Assembly: GCA_029232285.1 (NCBI GenBank)
Contig: JAOXFI010000028.1
Coordinates: 1-50,046 of the forward strand
Length of the DNA: 50,046 bases
Source of the DNA: Agmasoma carcini (nom. nud.)
Lineage: Eukaryota; Microsporidia; Thelohaniidae
Direction of reading: 5' to 3'
Of this stretch, positions 21,454 through 31,459 are shown piece after piece; the first letter of the stretch is position 1; the number at the start of each line of letters is the position of its first letter. The notes under the pieces are model-generated. The model was not told the origin of the DNA, did not search any database, and was given only the letters and a program-made list of their open reading frames with translations. The position numbers and the translations under genes were made by a program.

Positions 21454-22152
21454 TTACTTACGTGATTTATTATGTATTTTTTTCTTGTCAATTTCAAATC
21501 CATCCTTATCGATATCAGATAGTATTTGATGTTTTGATTCATTTATCAAATGATCAAGAAAAACAATGGACTTTTGCTTGGTAAGGCTTGTAATCGTAGA
21601 AACAATGATAATAGCATCATTTTTAGTTTTCCATTTGATTTTCTTAACAAGATCTCCAATATTTACCTTAATGCACTCCTTTTCAATGAATTTCTTAAGC
21701 TTAGAAACGTTCCTTTGTGTCTCGATCTGCTCCCGCACATTTTCCTCAAAATATTTGTTAAGATCCTTCACAGACACACATTGTAATATATTTGTTTGTT
21801 TTTTAAAGTATTCATACAAATCATTATACCGGACGAAGTTCTTATCACAAGTACGTCTTATTTTTGTATTTGTAAGGTCGATTTGTGCTATTTCTTTGTC
21901 TGAAAAAGGGCCCTTAACCTCTCCTTTCACATCCACCATCCAAATACCTTCATCACTTAATCTATCCTTCTTAATAAATTTTTTTGTGGGACCAAATATC
22001 TTTCTTTTGGTAATTAAGTAATTTATGTCCTCTGGTAGTTTTACATGTAGCTTTAATGGGGATGGTTCATCGTTAAGAAGGGGGTTGTCTAAAAGATCGT
22101 CGGGCTTTTTTATATTCCTGAGATGGTCTATGTGTTCTTCTACTTTTTTCAT
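21454..22152 (-). CDS. GYF-like domain protein
   Basis: 232 residues. The middle (about 70-118) reads GIWMVDVKGEVKGPFSDKEIAQ and continues with IRRTCDKNFVRYNDLYEYF. This is the layout of a GYF adaptor domain, which binds proline-rich peptides (W.YxDxxGxxQGPFS..M, then L.VRR..DxxF..L.DL). The eponymous G-Y-F tripeptide is not conserved. Yeast relatives (Smy2, Syh1) act in vesicle transport, and others in mRNA repression and splicing, so the pathway here is open. The flanks are charged and helical with no membrane segment. TTTTAAAATTTTAATCC precedes the ATG, supporting the start. Its 3' end lies 125 bp from the tRNA gene. Confidence 0.6.
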   Translation of the reverse strand: MKKVEEHIDHLRNIKKPDDLLDNPLLNDEPSPLKLHVKLPEDINYLITKRKIFGPTKKFIKKDRLSDEGIWMVDVKGEVKGPFSDKEIAQIDLTNTKIRRTCDKNFVRYNDLYEYFKKQTNILQCVSVKDLNKYFEENVREQIETQRNVSKLKKFIEKECIKVNIGDLVKKIKWKTKNDAIIIVSTITSLTKQKSIVFLDHLINESKHQILSDIDKDGFEIDKKKIHNKSRK

Positions 22153-22170
22153 GGATTAAAATTTTAAAAA

Positions 22171-22322
22171 AAATATAAGAAAAGTGTTTGTTACTAAAAT
22201 TTAAATATTTGTATCGATGAAGATTTGAACGATTTGTACTGTTTGATATTAAATATAAGAAAGGGTTTGTTACTAAAAAGTAAAATATTTATAGCGATGA
22301 AGATTCTATACGATTTGAAGTA
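22171..22322. repeat. Tandem duplication upstream of the GYF-like gene
   Basis: Two copies of about 70 bp with period 81: AATATAAGAAAAGTGTTTGT... and AATATAAGAAAGGGTTTGTT..., each followed by GCGATGAAGATT- or TCGATGAAGATT-type sequence and CGATTTG. Confidence 0.7.
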
Positions 22323-24130
22323 TAAGATGGTTGTTTATGAAGGTAAAGGTGTGATTTATAAGATAAATGGGGTTTATCACGTATTTATACTTAGATAAAG
22401 TGATTTAAGGTGTTGTGTGTGATTTATCACACTTCTTCACTTATTTATAGGATATTTATAACAAAAATAGTGATTTATCAAATATTAGAATTCTAATAAT
22501 AGTTTTTAATTCTTACCTACTTATAAATTAAAATTGTATATTTAAATCTTGTATGTAAAAATAATAAAGATTTAATTTTTATAAAAATATTTAAATTGTA
22601 GAAATATAAAGTTAATCATAATAAGCTTTATTTGTTACTGTTGTAATCTAAGAATATGATGAGATAGTACTTGTAAGATGATATATTAATTGACATTTAA
22701 GATATCTTGAGACGTTGTTTTTTTAATTAAAATATAAAAGTTTTACAATTGGGCTATAAATTTATCTATAAACTTAGGAAAGACTTCAGACCTACACGTG
22801 TTCAGATAAGAAACATTAGAAAAAACAAGGTGAGAGGAATACGTATAGCCTTCCTATGCTGGAAGCCAGTTTAATATTGATAGATAGAACCTTGTTTAAA
22901 ATATTTTTATTAAATACATGTTGCGACTTGGATGAGAGTATCACAATTAATTAAAAATCTTGAGATATATTATTCTGATACAACTAATCTCTTCTTATTG
23001 TCAATGAAAACCACATCGTGATCTCATAAATAAAAACTATTCCATGTATGTTCAAATATATAGAAAATACATCCTTGTGTACCTTTACTTATTTATAATG
23101 TTTTGGTATATAGAAAAAGGTTATTTTTATTTTTAACAGGTAGATATAACGCCTCTAGATCATGATGTATGAAACCCCTCTCTTTTGAGTTTATTTATAG
23201 AATAACTTTCTCTTCTGTTAACTTATATAAACAAATTAATGTGTGTATAGCTCCTTATCGAATTTGATTTGTATTCTATGATAGATGTCTCGAAGATTAC
23301 TGAAAGCACTTTTTAACCTTCTATTGATGTGTCATTGTTATTACATCTGTGTCTGCTTTTCTACAATATGATAATTAGTTTTTAGAAAATATGAAAGATT
23401 TACAATTTATTTTATATTGTGTCAAAAACTTATTTTTTTATTATAAGATATTTTTGAAAAAAAATGAAATTTTGATCTAGATAAGTCATGATAACAAATA
23501 TTCATGTCAAAACAAATTTAAATATTAAAGTTATAAGTGATTTAATAAATTATCTATCAAAATGATACATATATACTTGCAATAACAAGAATTCAAACTA
23601 AACATGATATTCCTGCTATTAATCAATAAACTTAATGTTCTGATGATTGTAGGTATATACATTTTCAGCCTGATGGATGTGGTTAGAAGAGAAAAATAAG
23701 ACTAAACACTAAGTATATCATACCTTTAGTAAAGGTAAAGGTCTTTTGCAAAATTTGACTCTTTAAAATGATTAAAAATGTTTTCTCATATTATTTCAAG
23801 ATATTTTTCGGCTGAAAAACTATATCAATATAATAAGAATTATTGTTATGACACCACACAACACCATTTAACTCATATTCTTCACTATAATACTCTAAAT
23901 TATCAAACATAGCACCTCTTTTAGTTCAAATTTTAAATACCAAACAGTTTTGATTATATTTGCCAAATTATAACAAATTTTAACTATTTGATTTTATTAA
24001 AATAACTTTCTTTGTATTGACTTTAATAAACCTCTCAAAATTTCAAATCAGGTTCGAAACACCCCAAAAAAATTAATTGATTATAAATATGCGTCAAAGA
24101 AAACAAAATTCATTGAGAAATACCTGTTCT
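22323..24130. other. Gene-free spacer of 1.8 kb
   Basis: GTGATTTATCAC-type palindromic motifs lie near 22350-22440, and a partial dispersed-repeat copy lies at 22785-22915. I see no genes. Confidence 0.4.
22785..22915 (+). repeat. Dispersed repeat family 1, 5' fragment D
   Basis: TCAGACCTACACGTGTTCAG resembles the 5' part of copy B (ACAGACCTCCACGTGGTGTA), followed by TATAGCCTTCCTATG. Only the 5' portion is recognisable. Confidence 0.4.
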
Positions 24131-24136
24131 TAATAT

Positions 24137-24500
24137 TTACTTTCTTTGTTTGATTTCAATCATTAATTCATTATTGAATGATTCAAATGCTTGTGTATCA
24201 ATACCAGAAAATTGATTTACTAATTTATACTTATAACATATCTTTTCATGATCAAAATTATATTCATTATATGTCGCATAATATCAATGTTCATCAGTGC
24301 ACATGGTTGAATATGGAACTACTTGACTCATAATTATAGGAAATAGAGTATTTTTCCTCTTATCAGTAATAACAACTGTAAATACTTCTTTTTACTCTCA
24401 ACAATACAAAATGGACTTGTTTAATTTGAAAGTAAAACCCTCGATAACACTTACACTTATAGTTTAGTATCTTTCTATCAATTTGAACAATGTTATTGGG
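24137..24500 (-). pseudogene. Merlin transposase relic R3
   Basis: Minus strand, DDE core. The first-Asp motif is altered to VQIDRK (24474-24482 region). A shifted frame then has DKRKNTLFPIIMSQV and CTDEH (Asp codon 24293-24295), and a third block reads CYKYKLVNQFSGIDTQAFE followed by SFNNELMIEIKQRK, with the third acidic residue near 24183. In-frame stops and one frameshift. Closest in text to relics R1 and R7. Confidence 0.8.
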
Positions 24501-24789
24501 GCTGCTAAGAGAGTCAATTGAGAAGCCATAAGATAATCAATTTCTTAATCGCGCTTATCACTTTAGAAATCAAATTTAAATTCGCACGGAACACCTTTAA
24601 ATACAAATCTTAGAACTTTTGATGTATATTTAATCATAAGAAACACAATTAAACTCAATTCATACGAAAAATCTTTAAAGCAACTCCCAATTCTTACAGA
24701 AAAAACATTTCAATTTTCTTTATTTCTACTCATAAATCTCCAAGGTTACAAGATGTGCCAAATTTATTGCAAATATAAAAACGTTTTAT

Positions 24790-25010
24790 TAAATTTTAAT
24801 TCATAAACTCAAGTTTATCAGGTTGGCATATTTCTTCTTAAATCCATCATTGTGGGAAATTTTTAAAAATATACTTTATAGTGTTTTATCAGTCGAAATT
24901 TTGGTTTAAAATCTCTTGCATCCTTGTAATTTGTTTTATTATCTGTTGACATTGTGGTTGAATTAAATTAGAATTTCCTCTTAAAACAAGCAGTTTCATC
25001 AATTTGAAAA
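24790..25010 (-). pseudogene. Merlin transposase relic R4
   Basis: FQIDETACFKRK on the minus strand (first Asp codon 24998-25000). Only about 110 bp further on comes STDKTL (second Asp 24888-24890), followed by FLKISHNDGFKKKYANLINL. The short spacing means an internal deletion of roughly 25-30 codons. Stops interrupt the frame. Confidence 0.6.
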
Positions 25011-25088
25011 CTTCTATGATGCCTTGAATTTTCTATTTTTCAATTTATATTACCACTCTAAAAGAACCCTTTTAAAAAATCATATAGA

Positions 25089-25770
25089 TTAACTGAATGA
25101 CTTACCAGCACAAAATAAATCAAATATTTGTCCGAAATCACCTTTCAAAACATCATTTCTGCTAAGAACACATCTACCTTGGTAAATAGTAATTTTTTTG
25201 CCTTTTAATTCGAATCTTAGCCTTAGACCAACATTACTCAATATTTGAGTTGTAGGATCAACAAAGTTGACACTATGATTTACAGTATCATGTGTTGAAC
25301 TAAGTGGAGAATTGATTTTTGCATATGAACGTCGCTCATCTGAATGTATGATGGTACCTTCTCGATATACTCGTTGTATTATAGGAAGTAAATATAGTGC
25401 AATTCTATTATTAACATGTTTCATCTGCATTTTAGCAGGTCTTGATAATGTATATGCAATACCAAATATACATACGTCAATATTTTTTAAATCTTCCTCT
25501 GTTATATTTTCTCTTATGCTTAAACTGGCTTTCATCAATCTGATATATATATGGCCACCTAAATGTATTGGATTCATATCAAAATAGTCAGCATACATAA
25601 TATTAAGCTTAGAACATGTTTTAATTATTGTTTTATCATTAAAAAACACCCTTCTTGAATATAATAGTATTGTTTTAAACTCATACTGTCAGTATTTAGA
25701 CATCTTAATGATATTTTGTCTACATTTCTTGTATATTTTACAATTTGAACATCTATAGCTTTGTTTTATC
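25089..25770 (-). pseudogene. Merlin transposase relic R5, the longest copy
   Basis: An open frame of 186 codons (25089-25649) lacks an ATG at its 5' end. The same frame continues upstream past a single TGA (25689-25691) into YRCSNCKIYKKCRQN, the CxxC region before the DDE domain. Downstream it has CIFGIAYTLSRPAKM, LLPIIQRVYREGTIIHSDE (second Asp), HDTVNHSVNFVDPTTQ and a basic C-terminus. The first Asp has been lost (RLMKASLSIRE where xIDExxLSIRE is expected), and the third acidic residue region is altered (NVGLRLRFELKGKK). So it reads well but cannot be catalytically complete. It is the youngest-looking relic in the window. Confidence 0.85.
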
Positions 25771-26427
25771 AATCTTACGTTTTATAAGAGTAATACAATA
25801 TCATTAATAATCAGCTTGACATAACTTATAAAAAAATCATAAACATGATTACAAAAAAATATTTTTTATTAAATTTTCTCAATTTTATAAATTTCAAATC
25901 ATATATATGTTTTACATATCTTTGTTATGATATTGCAGCTTAATTAAGTTTATTATAAATATATAAATAAACATTAAGTATAATTCTCTTAAGGTGTATC
26001 TTGGGCTGTTCAATATCAAAATATTTATTAATGATAAATGTCTTAAAACATAAAAACTATTAAGCTATTTTTGATTGATAACACTAAAATCGGTAGTTTC
26101 TTTGTTAATATTTATCGTTTAATCAATAATCTTTAAAATAAAAAAACGGAATTATTTATAAAATTATAAATAAATAGAGAAATATTGATAAAGCAAGTAT
26201 ATTAAAAATAATTATCGGTACAATTGATGATTAAAAGTCAAATAATAGTAAAACATCAATCTACATTACCTCATTATTGTTCTATTTAACGTTACCATTC
26301 TTAATACCACTGGTGTAGATAAATACGGAACTTAAAGCATGATAGTTCTTCTCATTAGAACTATAAATTATATTATATATGTTATAGTTATATTATTACA
26401 TTATTATATAAAAATATTCATTATTTA
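25771..26427. other. Spacer, no gene seen
   Basis: Very AT-rich. Nothing recognised. Confidence 0.4.
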
Positions 26428-26748
26428 TTAATATGACGTACCTTCTTCCCCATTTACGTTATTTATGGTACTAAAATAAAACTCCAAGAAAAATATAAAA
26501 CCAATAACAAATAAAAGCATTAAAAAAATATATCTGATTATAAAATAACAAACAGAGGCAAATGAATAAGAATTATCGTTATCATCTGATTCTACACTTT
26601 GAGGAGTTAAACAATTAATATTTGGATGGCTTGGTACATTATAATAAACAGGCTGAGGAGGAACATAACAATTGTTACATCCTTTCATATGAGGTGTACA
26701 ACATGAGGGATGGTTATTATTATTATTTGAGCAGCTACAACAATGCAT
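26428..26748 (-). CDS. Tail-anchored Cys-rich small membrane protein, family member 1
   Basis: 106 residues, not a known family. The N-terminal head is rich in Cys, Asn, His and Pro (MHCCSCSNNNNNHPSCC, CNNCYVPPQPVYY). An acidic linker (SVESDDNDN) leads into a signature SYSFASVCYFIIR and a single hydrophobic helix (about 70-92), with a short C-terminal tail of about 15 residues. There is no signal peptide, so it should be tail-anchored with the Cys-rich head in the cytosol. The signature S-x-x-F-x-x-(I/V)-x-(Y/F)-F-I-I-(K/R) before the helix matches the proteins at 33390 and, less strictly, 30742. I start at the ATG at 26748; a longer reading needs TTG. TTTTTTTGGGC precedes it. Confidence 0.7.
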   Translation of the reverse strand: MHCCSCSNNNNNHPSCCTPHMKGCNNCYVPPQPVYYNVPSHPNINCLTPQSVESDDNDNSYSFASVCYFIIRYIFLMLLFVIGFIFFLEFYFSTINNVNGEEGTSY

Positions 26749-26930
26749 GCCCAAAAAAAATATTTTTTATTTTATATTAAATTTGATTTATGTCAAAATA
26801 AATAAATAAAAAGCGTATAAATAGTTAATAATTGACGTTTAAAAAATACTGTTATAATTACTAACTAACTAAGTATTATAAAAATATTAGAACATCTTTT
26901 TTATTTATAACAACTTCAAGTTTTATTTCT

Positions 26931-27095
26931 TTAGCTATATTTAATTTTTAAAAAAAGTAAAGCTAATAATAAAACTAAAATAACAAAAAATATTGTTTTT
27001 ATGCTAAATATTCTATCATTGTGAGTTTCTTCTATAAAAATGTGTGTATGATATTCATTTGGTGAATTTGAACAAGAATAATTCCAACATGTCAT
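26931..27095 (-). CDS. Very small tail-anchored membrane protein
   Basis: 54 codons, below usual gene-finder limits. MTCWNYSCSNSPNEYHTH forms a polar Cys-containing head; HNDRIFSIKTIFFVIL begins a C-terminal hydrophobic helix (about 32-49) ending in KIKYS. The layout copies the neighbouring family (short Cys-bearing head, one C-terminal helix) but the juxtamembrane signature is only loosely kept. It lies head-to-tail with member 1, 182 bp upstream on the same strand. It could be a distant member or a chance frame. Confidence 0.45.
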   Translation of the reverse strand: MTCWNYSCSNSPNEYHTHIFIEETHNDRIFSIKTIFFVILVLLLALLFLKIKYS

Positions 27096-27287
27096 AATTA
27101 TTTTTTATATTTTTTAAAAATATTATTTTATGATTGATATAAAAAAGGAAACCCCTTTTTTTATATGTCATAATGTTTATAAACTTGAATTATATAAATT
27201 TATTATTTGTTTTTATATTTTTGAACACCAATTATATATTTAAGACTTTAATTTTGTGAAAAATAATTTTTATTAACTCTATGATGA

Positions 27288-27765
27288 TTACAGACCTCCA
27301 CGTGGTGTAGAGGAGTAACGTTGGAAACAACAGCTAATTCAGCTATAACAGATAGCCTTATTTGTGGTCGATGGACAGACACCTCTTCTCTATTGGCAGG
27401 TAAGTGCCATTTCCTAAAGATATAAGTCAGGATGCACGTAATACTGCCAAACCCAATTTATAATATGAAATGGTGTCTTTAAAGTCTTACTATCACCATC
27501 TAAGATAGTATGACAATCAAATTTTTCTACTACCTTTTACCAAAGCACGAATAGTGTATGGTCATAATATCTGCTTTCGTCTCTTCTATATATTATTATT
27601 GTTCTTTTATCTAGGAGTTTTTACTTGCTTGTTCGGCTTTTCACCTATGGTAAGTTTATTGATAATTAAGACTCTTTGCAAAAAATGAGTAAAGAGGCTT
27701 CCAATCGGTACTCTTTATGTTTTTTTTTCATAATTTTGCCTGAGCAAGTATATTTTATTAAGGGT
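27288..27765 (+). repeat. Dispersed repeat family 1, reference copy B
   Basis: Best-preserved copy, about 480 bp. It starts near CAGACCTCCACGTGGTGTAG and ends near TTTTGCCTGAGCAAGTATAT. Near its 5' end TGGTGTAGAGG fits the Pol III box A consensus TRGYNNARNNG; a weak box B-like GGTCGATGG lies about 55 bp on. No open frame. Copies A, E, F and G share its internal blocks, and C and D share parts. Confidence 0.75.
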
Positions 27766-27889
27766 ATTAATTTTCTATAAAATATATGTAATTTGGCATT
27801 TCTAAAATAATTTAAATACCAATAGCAAACTTAGTGATCAATATGTAACAAATAAGAAATTTGAAAATAATTTAATCAAACAATTTTAA

Positions 27890-28194
27890 ATGTATCAAGA
27901 AAATCAATTATTACATGAATTGGTATTTTTTGATAATGGTGCATTACAGTGTTGTAAAAAATTAACAAAATTATATTTCAAAGATTTTAATAAAATAATC
28001 AAATATTTAAAATATAAAATGATCAACATTTCTAGTTTTTTAATAAAAGATACAATATTTGATCTTACAACACCTGTTCAAAACCAAATATTCTAGAATT
28101 TTTAAATGAGATTGATATATTATTAAATAAATTATATTTGAAATCGCTAGAATATTTATTATTATATCCTGATGAATTTAAGAAGGAGAAATAA
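27890..28194 (+). pseudogene. Frameshifted small unknown ORF
   Basis: An ATG at 27890 opens a 68-codon frame ending at a TAG (28094-28096). Immediately before that stop a second frame continues (from 28090) as ILEFLNEIDILLNKLYLKSL to a TAA at 28192-28194. Amino acid texture is the same on both sides (Leu/Asn/Lys-rich, helical), as if a gene of about 100 codons had suffered one indel, or an assembly error lies at 28089-28093. Not recognised. Confidence 0.35.
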
Positions 28195-28759
28195 CTTATA
28201 TAAGAATAAAAGTTGAGTTTAAAATAAAAATATTTTCATGTTAAACATTTGTTGAAAAAATTACCATGTTTAATTTTGAAAATGAGTTCGTGATAATTCA
28301 AAATAATACCACCGCTGTAAAGCTAAGGAATGAAAGGGTGTTTTTATTCATTCATTCGTTTATTGCTATGGTTGTAACACACCTCTTAGGGAAGTAAATT
28401 ATATATTCTTTTGATAATATAGCATTTATTTGTTAAAAGTCGTTGTATTAATTTTAAAAAGAATTAACATACAAACAAACAGCTTTTAGTGATTTCAAGA
28501 TACCTTTGAAAAAATAATCATTTTATGTTTTAGGTGGTTCAAGAATATACTACAATCTGAAACATTTCGAAAGTTTAATTTGTTTAAAAGTCTGGTAAAA
28601 GACTGTACCGATAGATACGAGAAAGAATAAAATTATGTTTTTATAACTTTTCAATGATGCTGAGTGATTTGGGTGTATTTGTTTGGAAATTTGGCAAAAA
28701 CCTGTACCGATAGAAAAGAGAAAGAATAAAATTATGTTTTAATAACTTTCTAATAATTC
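28195..28759. other. Spacer with a direct repeat
   Basis: Two 57-bp copies, 28594-28650 and 28693-28749, period 99 bp, both containing TGTACCGATAGA and GAGAAAGAATAAAATTATGT. They abut Merlin relic R6 and may belong to its 5' end. Confidence 0.6.
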
Positions 28760-29110
28760 TATGTGATTTGTCAAATTGATGAATCTATGTTCATATATAA
28801 GTAAAATTACCATCGGAAGAGTTGTTGATAAAGCCAATTGAGTGCTTGGTATTTCAGATAATCTATATAACCTTCAAAGTATTTTATTAAGTAATGAAGG
28901 ATATTGTTTCAGCAACTCTATTACCTATTTTCAAAATGAGTGCAGAAAGGGAATTATAGTATAAAGTGATAAATATGAAGTTATATGAAATAACTATTTA
29001 ATTTTATTTTATTCAAGACTTAATCATGGTTTTAATTTTGTTGATCTAATTGATGGTGTTCATATTTAAAACTATGAGTCTTTATAGAATAAACTAAAAA
29101 GAAAAAAATA
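28760..29110 (+). pseudogene. Merlin transposase relic R6
   Basis: Plus strand. QIDESMFIYK (first Asp codon 28778-28780) is followed by KDIVSATLLPIFKMS in a shifted frame, then SDKYEV (second Asp 28968-28970), NHGFNFVDLIDGVHI and NYESL (third acidic residue 29076-29078), ending NKLKRKK. The last block holds four stops where sense codons are expected (28962 TAA, 28986 TGA, 29067 TAA, 29085 TAG). All three catalytic positions are still readable although the gene is dead. Confidence 0.85.
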
Positions 29111-29726
29111 GGAATTCTTATTTTGGGGTGTTAAAATCATATTTACTTAAGTTGGGTATGGAAAGGCAATTTTGATTGTTTTTTGATTTTATTAAATAAT
29201 TTTAATCAATATATTTTCTTGTTTTATTAATTTAAAAATTGTATTTATTTAAGATTTCAATTAATTACATATAAAATTTAATATACTCTGCAATTTTCTA
29301 TAAATTATTTGAAAATTTAAAAATAACATTTTCATTCGATTTATTGTGATATGAGTAAAATAGGTTGTATAATTACTTTTAGGTGTTCAATTTTACAAAT
29401 ATTTTATTAACTACAACAGGAATGGATTAGTTGTAATACTTGAATTATTGATATAGTTTATATCATGTATAAGCTTGAAAATACTAAATGTTGAAATTTT
29501 ATAAAGAATTTAACAAAATTATTGTTAGAGATGAATACATTATAGATTTAATTCAATTTTTAGTGAAAATTATAGGACACACAAAAAATTCTTAAAAAAC
29601 CAAAATCATATTGATGAAAGTGATAGAAAAATAGCACATATAACCAATAAGTTAAATATTGAATGTTGTTAAATCAACATAAGAAGTTCAAGAGACGAAT
29701 GTCATATTGAAAAAAAAATAAAATGA
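29111..29726. other. Spacer, no gene seen
   Basis: AT-rich. A short frame near 29608-29680 (IDESDRKIAHITNKLNIECC) has a helix-turn-helix flavour but is too brief to call. Confidence 0.35.
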
Positions 29727-29776
29727 TTTTTACTTACATGAGTTCATGCCCGAATATAAACTCATGTAAGTAAAAA
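29727..29776. repeat. Perfect 18-bp inverted repeat with 14-nt loop
   Basis: Left arm TTTTTACTTACATGAGTT (29727-29744), loop 29745-29758, right arm AACTCATGTAAGTAAAAA (29759-29776). The arms are perfectly complementary, far beyond what this AT-rich background gives by chance. It could be fused terminal repeats of a deleted element or a transcribed hairpin. Confidence 0.85.
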
Positions 29777-30741
29777 GACACGTGAAATATTTTATCATCT
29801 CTTAATCAAACTAAAATTATTATATTTTTATCATAATTGCATATTCTAATTTACATTTTTGTTGCTTTATTCAGAAATTTAAATTTACCCTTTATATATT
29901 TGAAAAAATTTCATTAATACTCTAACCAGCACCAATCAGAGTGTTAAAGCACCGCGAGTAGTCCAGATCTCCAAGTGGTGCAGAGTGGACCCATCAGAAA
30001 TAAAGGTTAAAACATCTTAAGAAATAATGATAAGCTTGTCTATTTTGTATTATTAATTCGAGGTTGATGAATAAATACACTTTTTATTAGCAAAGATTAG
30101 AAAAATTAATAATTTTGAAGCTGTAAGCCACCCAATCTGATTAGATCAATAAAATCTGCTGCAACCGCATTTATGATAGTTCAAGAGTGTATGATATTTT
30201 TATTAGAGCACGATAAACGTATGATGCCTTTCTGTTATTATTTCTATTCTTTGATATATTCTAATTTTTGTAGTTTTTACATGCCGTTTAAACTTTTTCA
30301 TTTTCTATAGTTAAATACTATAAAGTTTTGATAGCTTGAGGGTAATTCCTCGTCCCTTTATTATTACCCTTAAACCGTTTTGATCTTATTGTGAAAATCA
30401 AACAGGCTTACAATCATTATTACTTCGTATTTTGTATATTTTTTATGATTAAATTATATTAGAAAGGAAAATATATAATTAAATCATTTGAATTATTATT
30501 TATTATATAGACATGTTTGTTTAAGGACTATTTTCATAAAAAAATAATTGTTTATTTATATTTTATTATATTAGAAGCCTTTTTCTTGTTTAAATCAATC
30601 TTTCAAATATTGAATAATCAATTCAATAATAAATAAATTATTTAAGTATTTTACATAGGCTTATAATAAAAAATTTAAATAATAATATATCAATGATAGA
30701 TGTCATTTATTTAGTATTTAAAAAAAAAGAAAAATATCCTA
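29777..30741. other. Spacer upstream of family member 2
   Basis: Contains the diverged repeat copy C and otherwise AT-rich DNA without genes. Confidence 0.4.
29960..30445 (+). repeat. Dispersed repeat family 1, diverged copy C
   Basis: The 5' part reads CCAGATCTCCAAGTGGTGCA, close to CAGACCTCCACGTGGTGTAG of copy B. Further on are TTTTTATTAGAGCACGATAA and CAGGCTTACAATCATTATTA. The middle is strongly diverged, so the boundaries are rough. Confidence 0.4.
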
Positions 30742-30936
30742 ATGGTATATTCACAAAATTGTCAAAAATGTTGCAAATTTCATCATAAAAATCATGTTGT
30801 TGTAAGTCAAATTGGTAGTCCTTTATTTTACACAATTTCGGATTTAGTTTTTAAATTAATATTTTCAATAGTTATAGTTGGTATAGTTTTTTCCATAATT
30901 TTATTGTCGGTTATCTATAGTGGTATTTTAGGCTAA
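30742..30936 (+). CDS. Tail-anchored Cys-rich small membrane protein, family member 2
   Basis: 64 residues. The head MVYSQNCQKCCKFHHKNHVV is rich in Cys and His and looks metal-binding. The juxtamembrane signature SQIGSPLFYTISDLVFK follows, then a C-terminal hydrophobic helix (about 39-59) and a four-residue tail. GSPxFxTIxxxxxK is shared with the protein at 33390, and the head-plus-helix layout with 26428. No signal peptide. Both ends of the gene sit in relic-rich DNA, and the frame has remained open where neighbouring TE frames have decayed, which argues for a real gene. Function unknown. Confidence 0.65.
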   Translation: MVYSQNCQKCCKFHHKNHVVVSQIGSPLFYTISDLVFKLIFSIVIVGIVFSIILLSVIYSGILG

Positions 30937-31459
30937 TAAATTTATTTTTAAATATTTTTATAAGTATTATTTATAAATTTTTAATGATTAACCAGTCTAA
31001 ATATAATATATATAGTATTTAAAATAGTTGTACAACCCACAAGTTAATTTAGAATCAAAAAAGTATAATCCTTAGGTTATATTAGTGATTTTAATTAAAA
31101 ATTAAAAATTATATATTTTTAATTTTAGATTTAAGTTAAACAAATGCCTAATGGGTAAACATGTTTCTGAATTCGACAAAGGTCATATTTTCTATGGAAT
31201 TAAAGAAATATAATCCAATATTGATGGGGTTTCTTAGAGGTGTCTAAATATTAATTGCCAAGATTATTATAAATATTTTTTATAACAGTAAAGGTTTTTA
31301 AGAATCCTTATATTTTGATAATATTAATAAACTTGTGATCTAAACAAGTTGAAATTCAATAAAAGGTCATTTTGATTATAATAGACTGACAATTATCAAA
31401 ATAATTGATAATTTTATTAACAAAAATTCAGAAAATTATTTTTCGATAGTAAATTATGT
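30937..31459. other. Spacer before relic R7
   Basis: Includes a possible Tc1/mariner helix-turn-helix fragment at 31151-31260. No intact gene. Confidence 0.35.
31151..31260 (+). pseudogene. Possible Tc1/mariner transposase N-terminal fragment
   Basis: From an ATG at 31151 the frame reads MGKHVSEFDKGHIFYGIKEI and then stops. SEFDKGxI is the common opening of Tc1-type DNA-binding domains (LSEFxRGxIVGLRE). Further codons in the same frame are interrupted by a second stop. Only the first helix is recognisable. Confidence 0.35.

Noticed and set aside
25085..25110. GTAAGT at the end of Merlin relic R5 as an intron donor
   Set aside because: No branch point and acceptor joining to a continuing frame; relic context makes splicing implausible.
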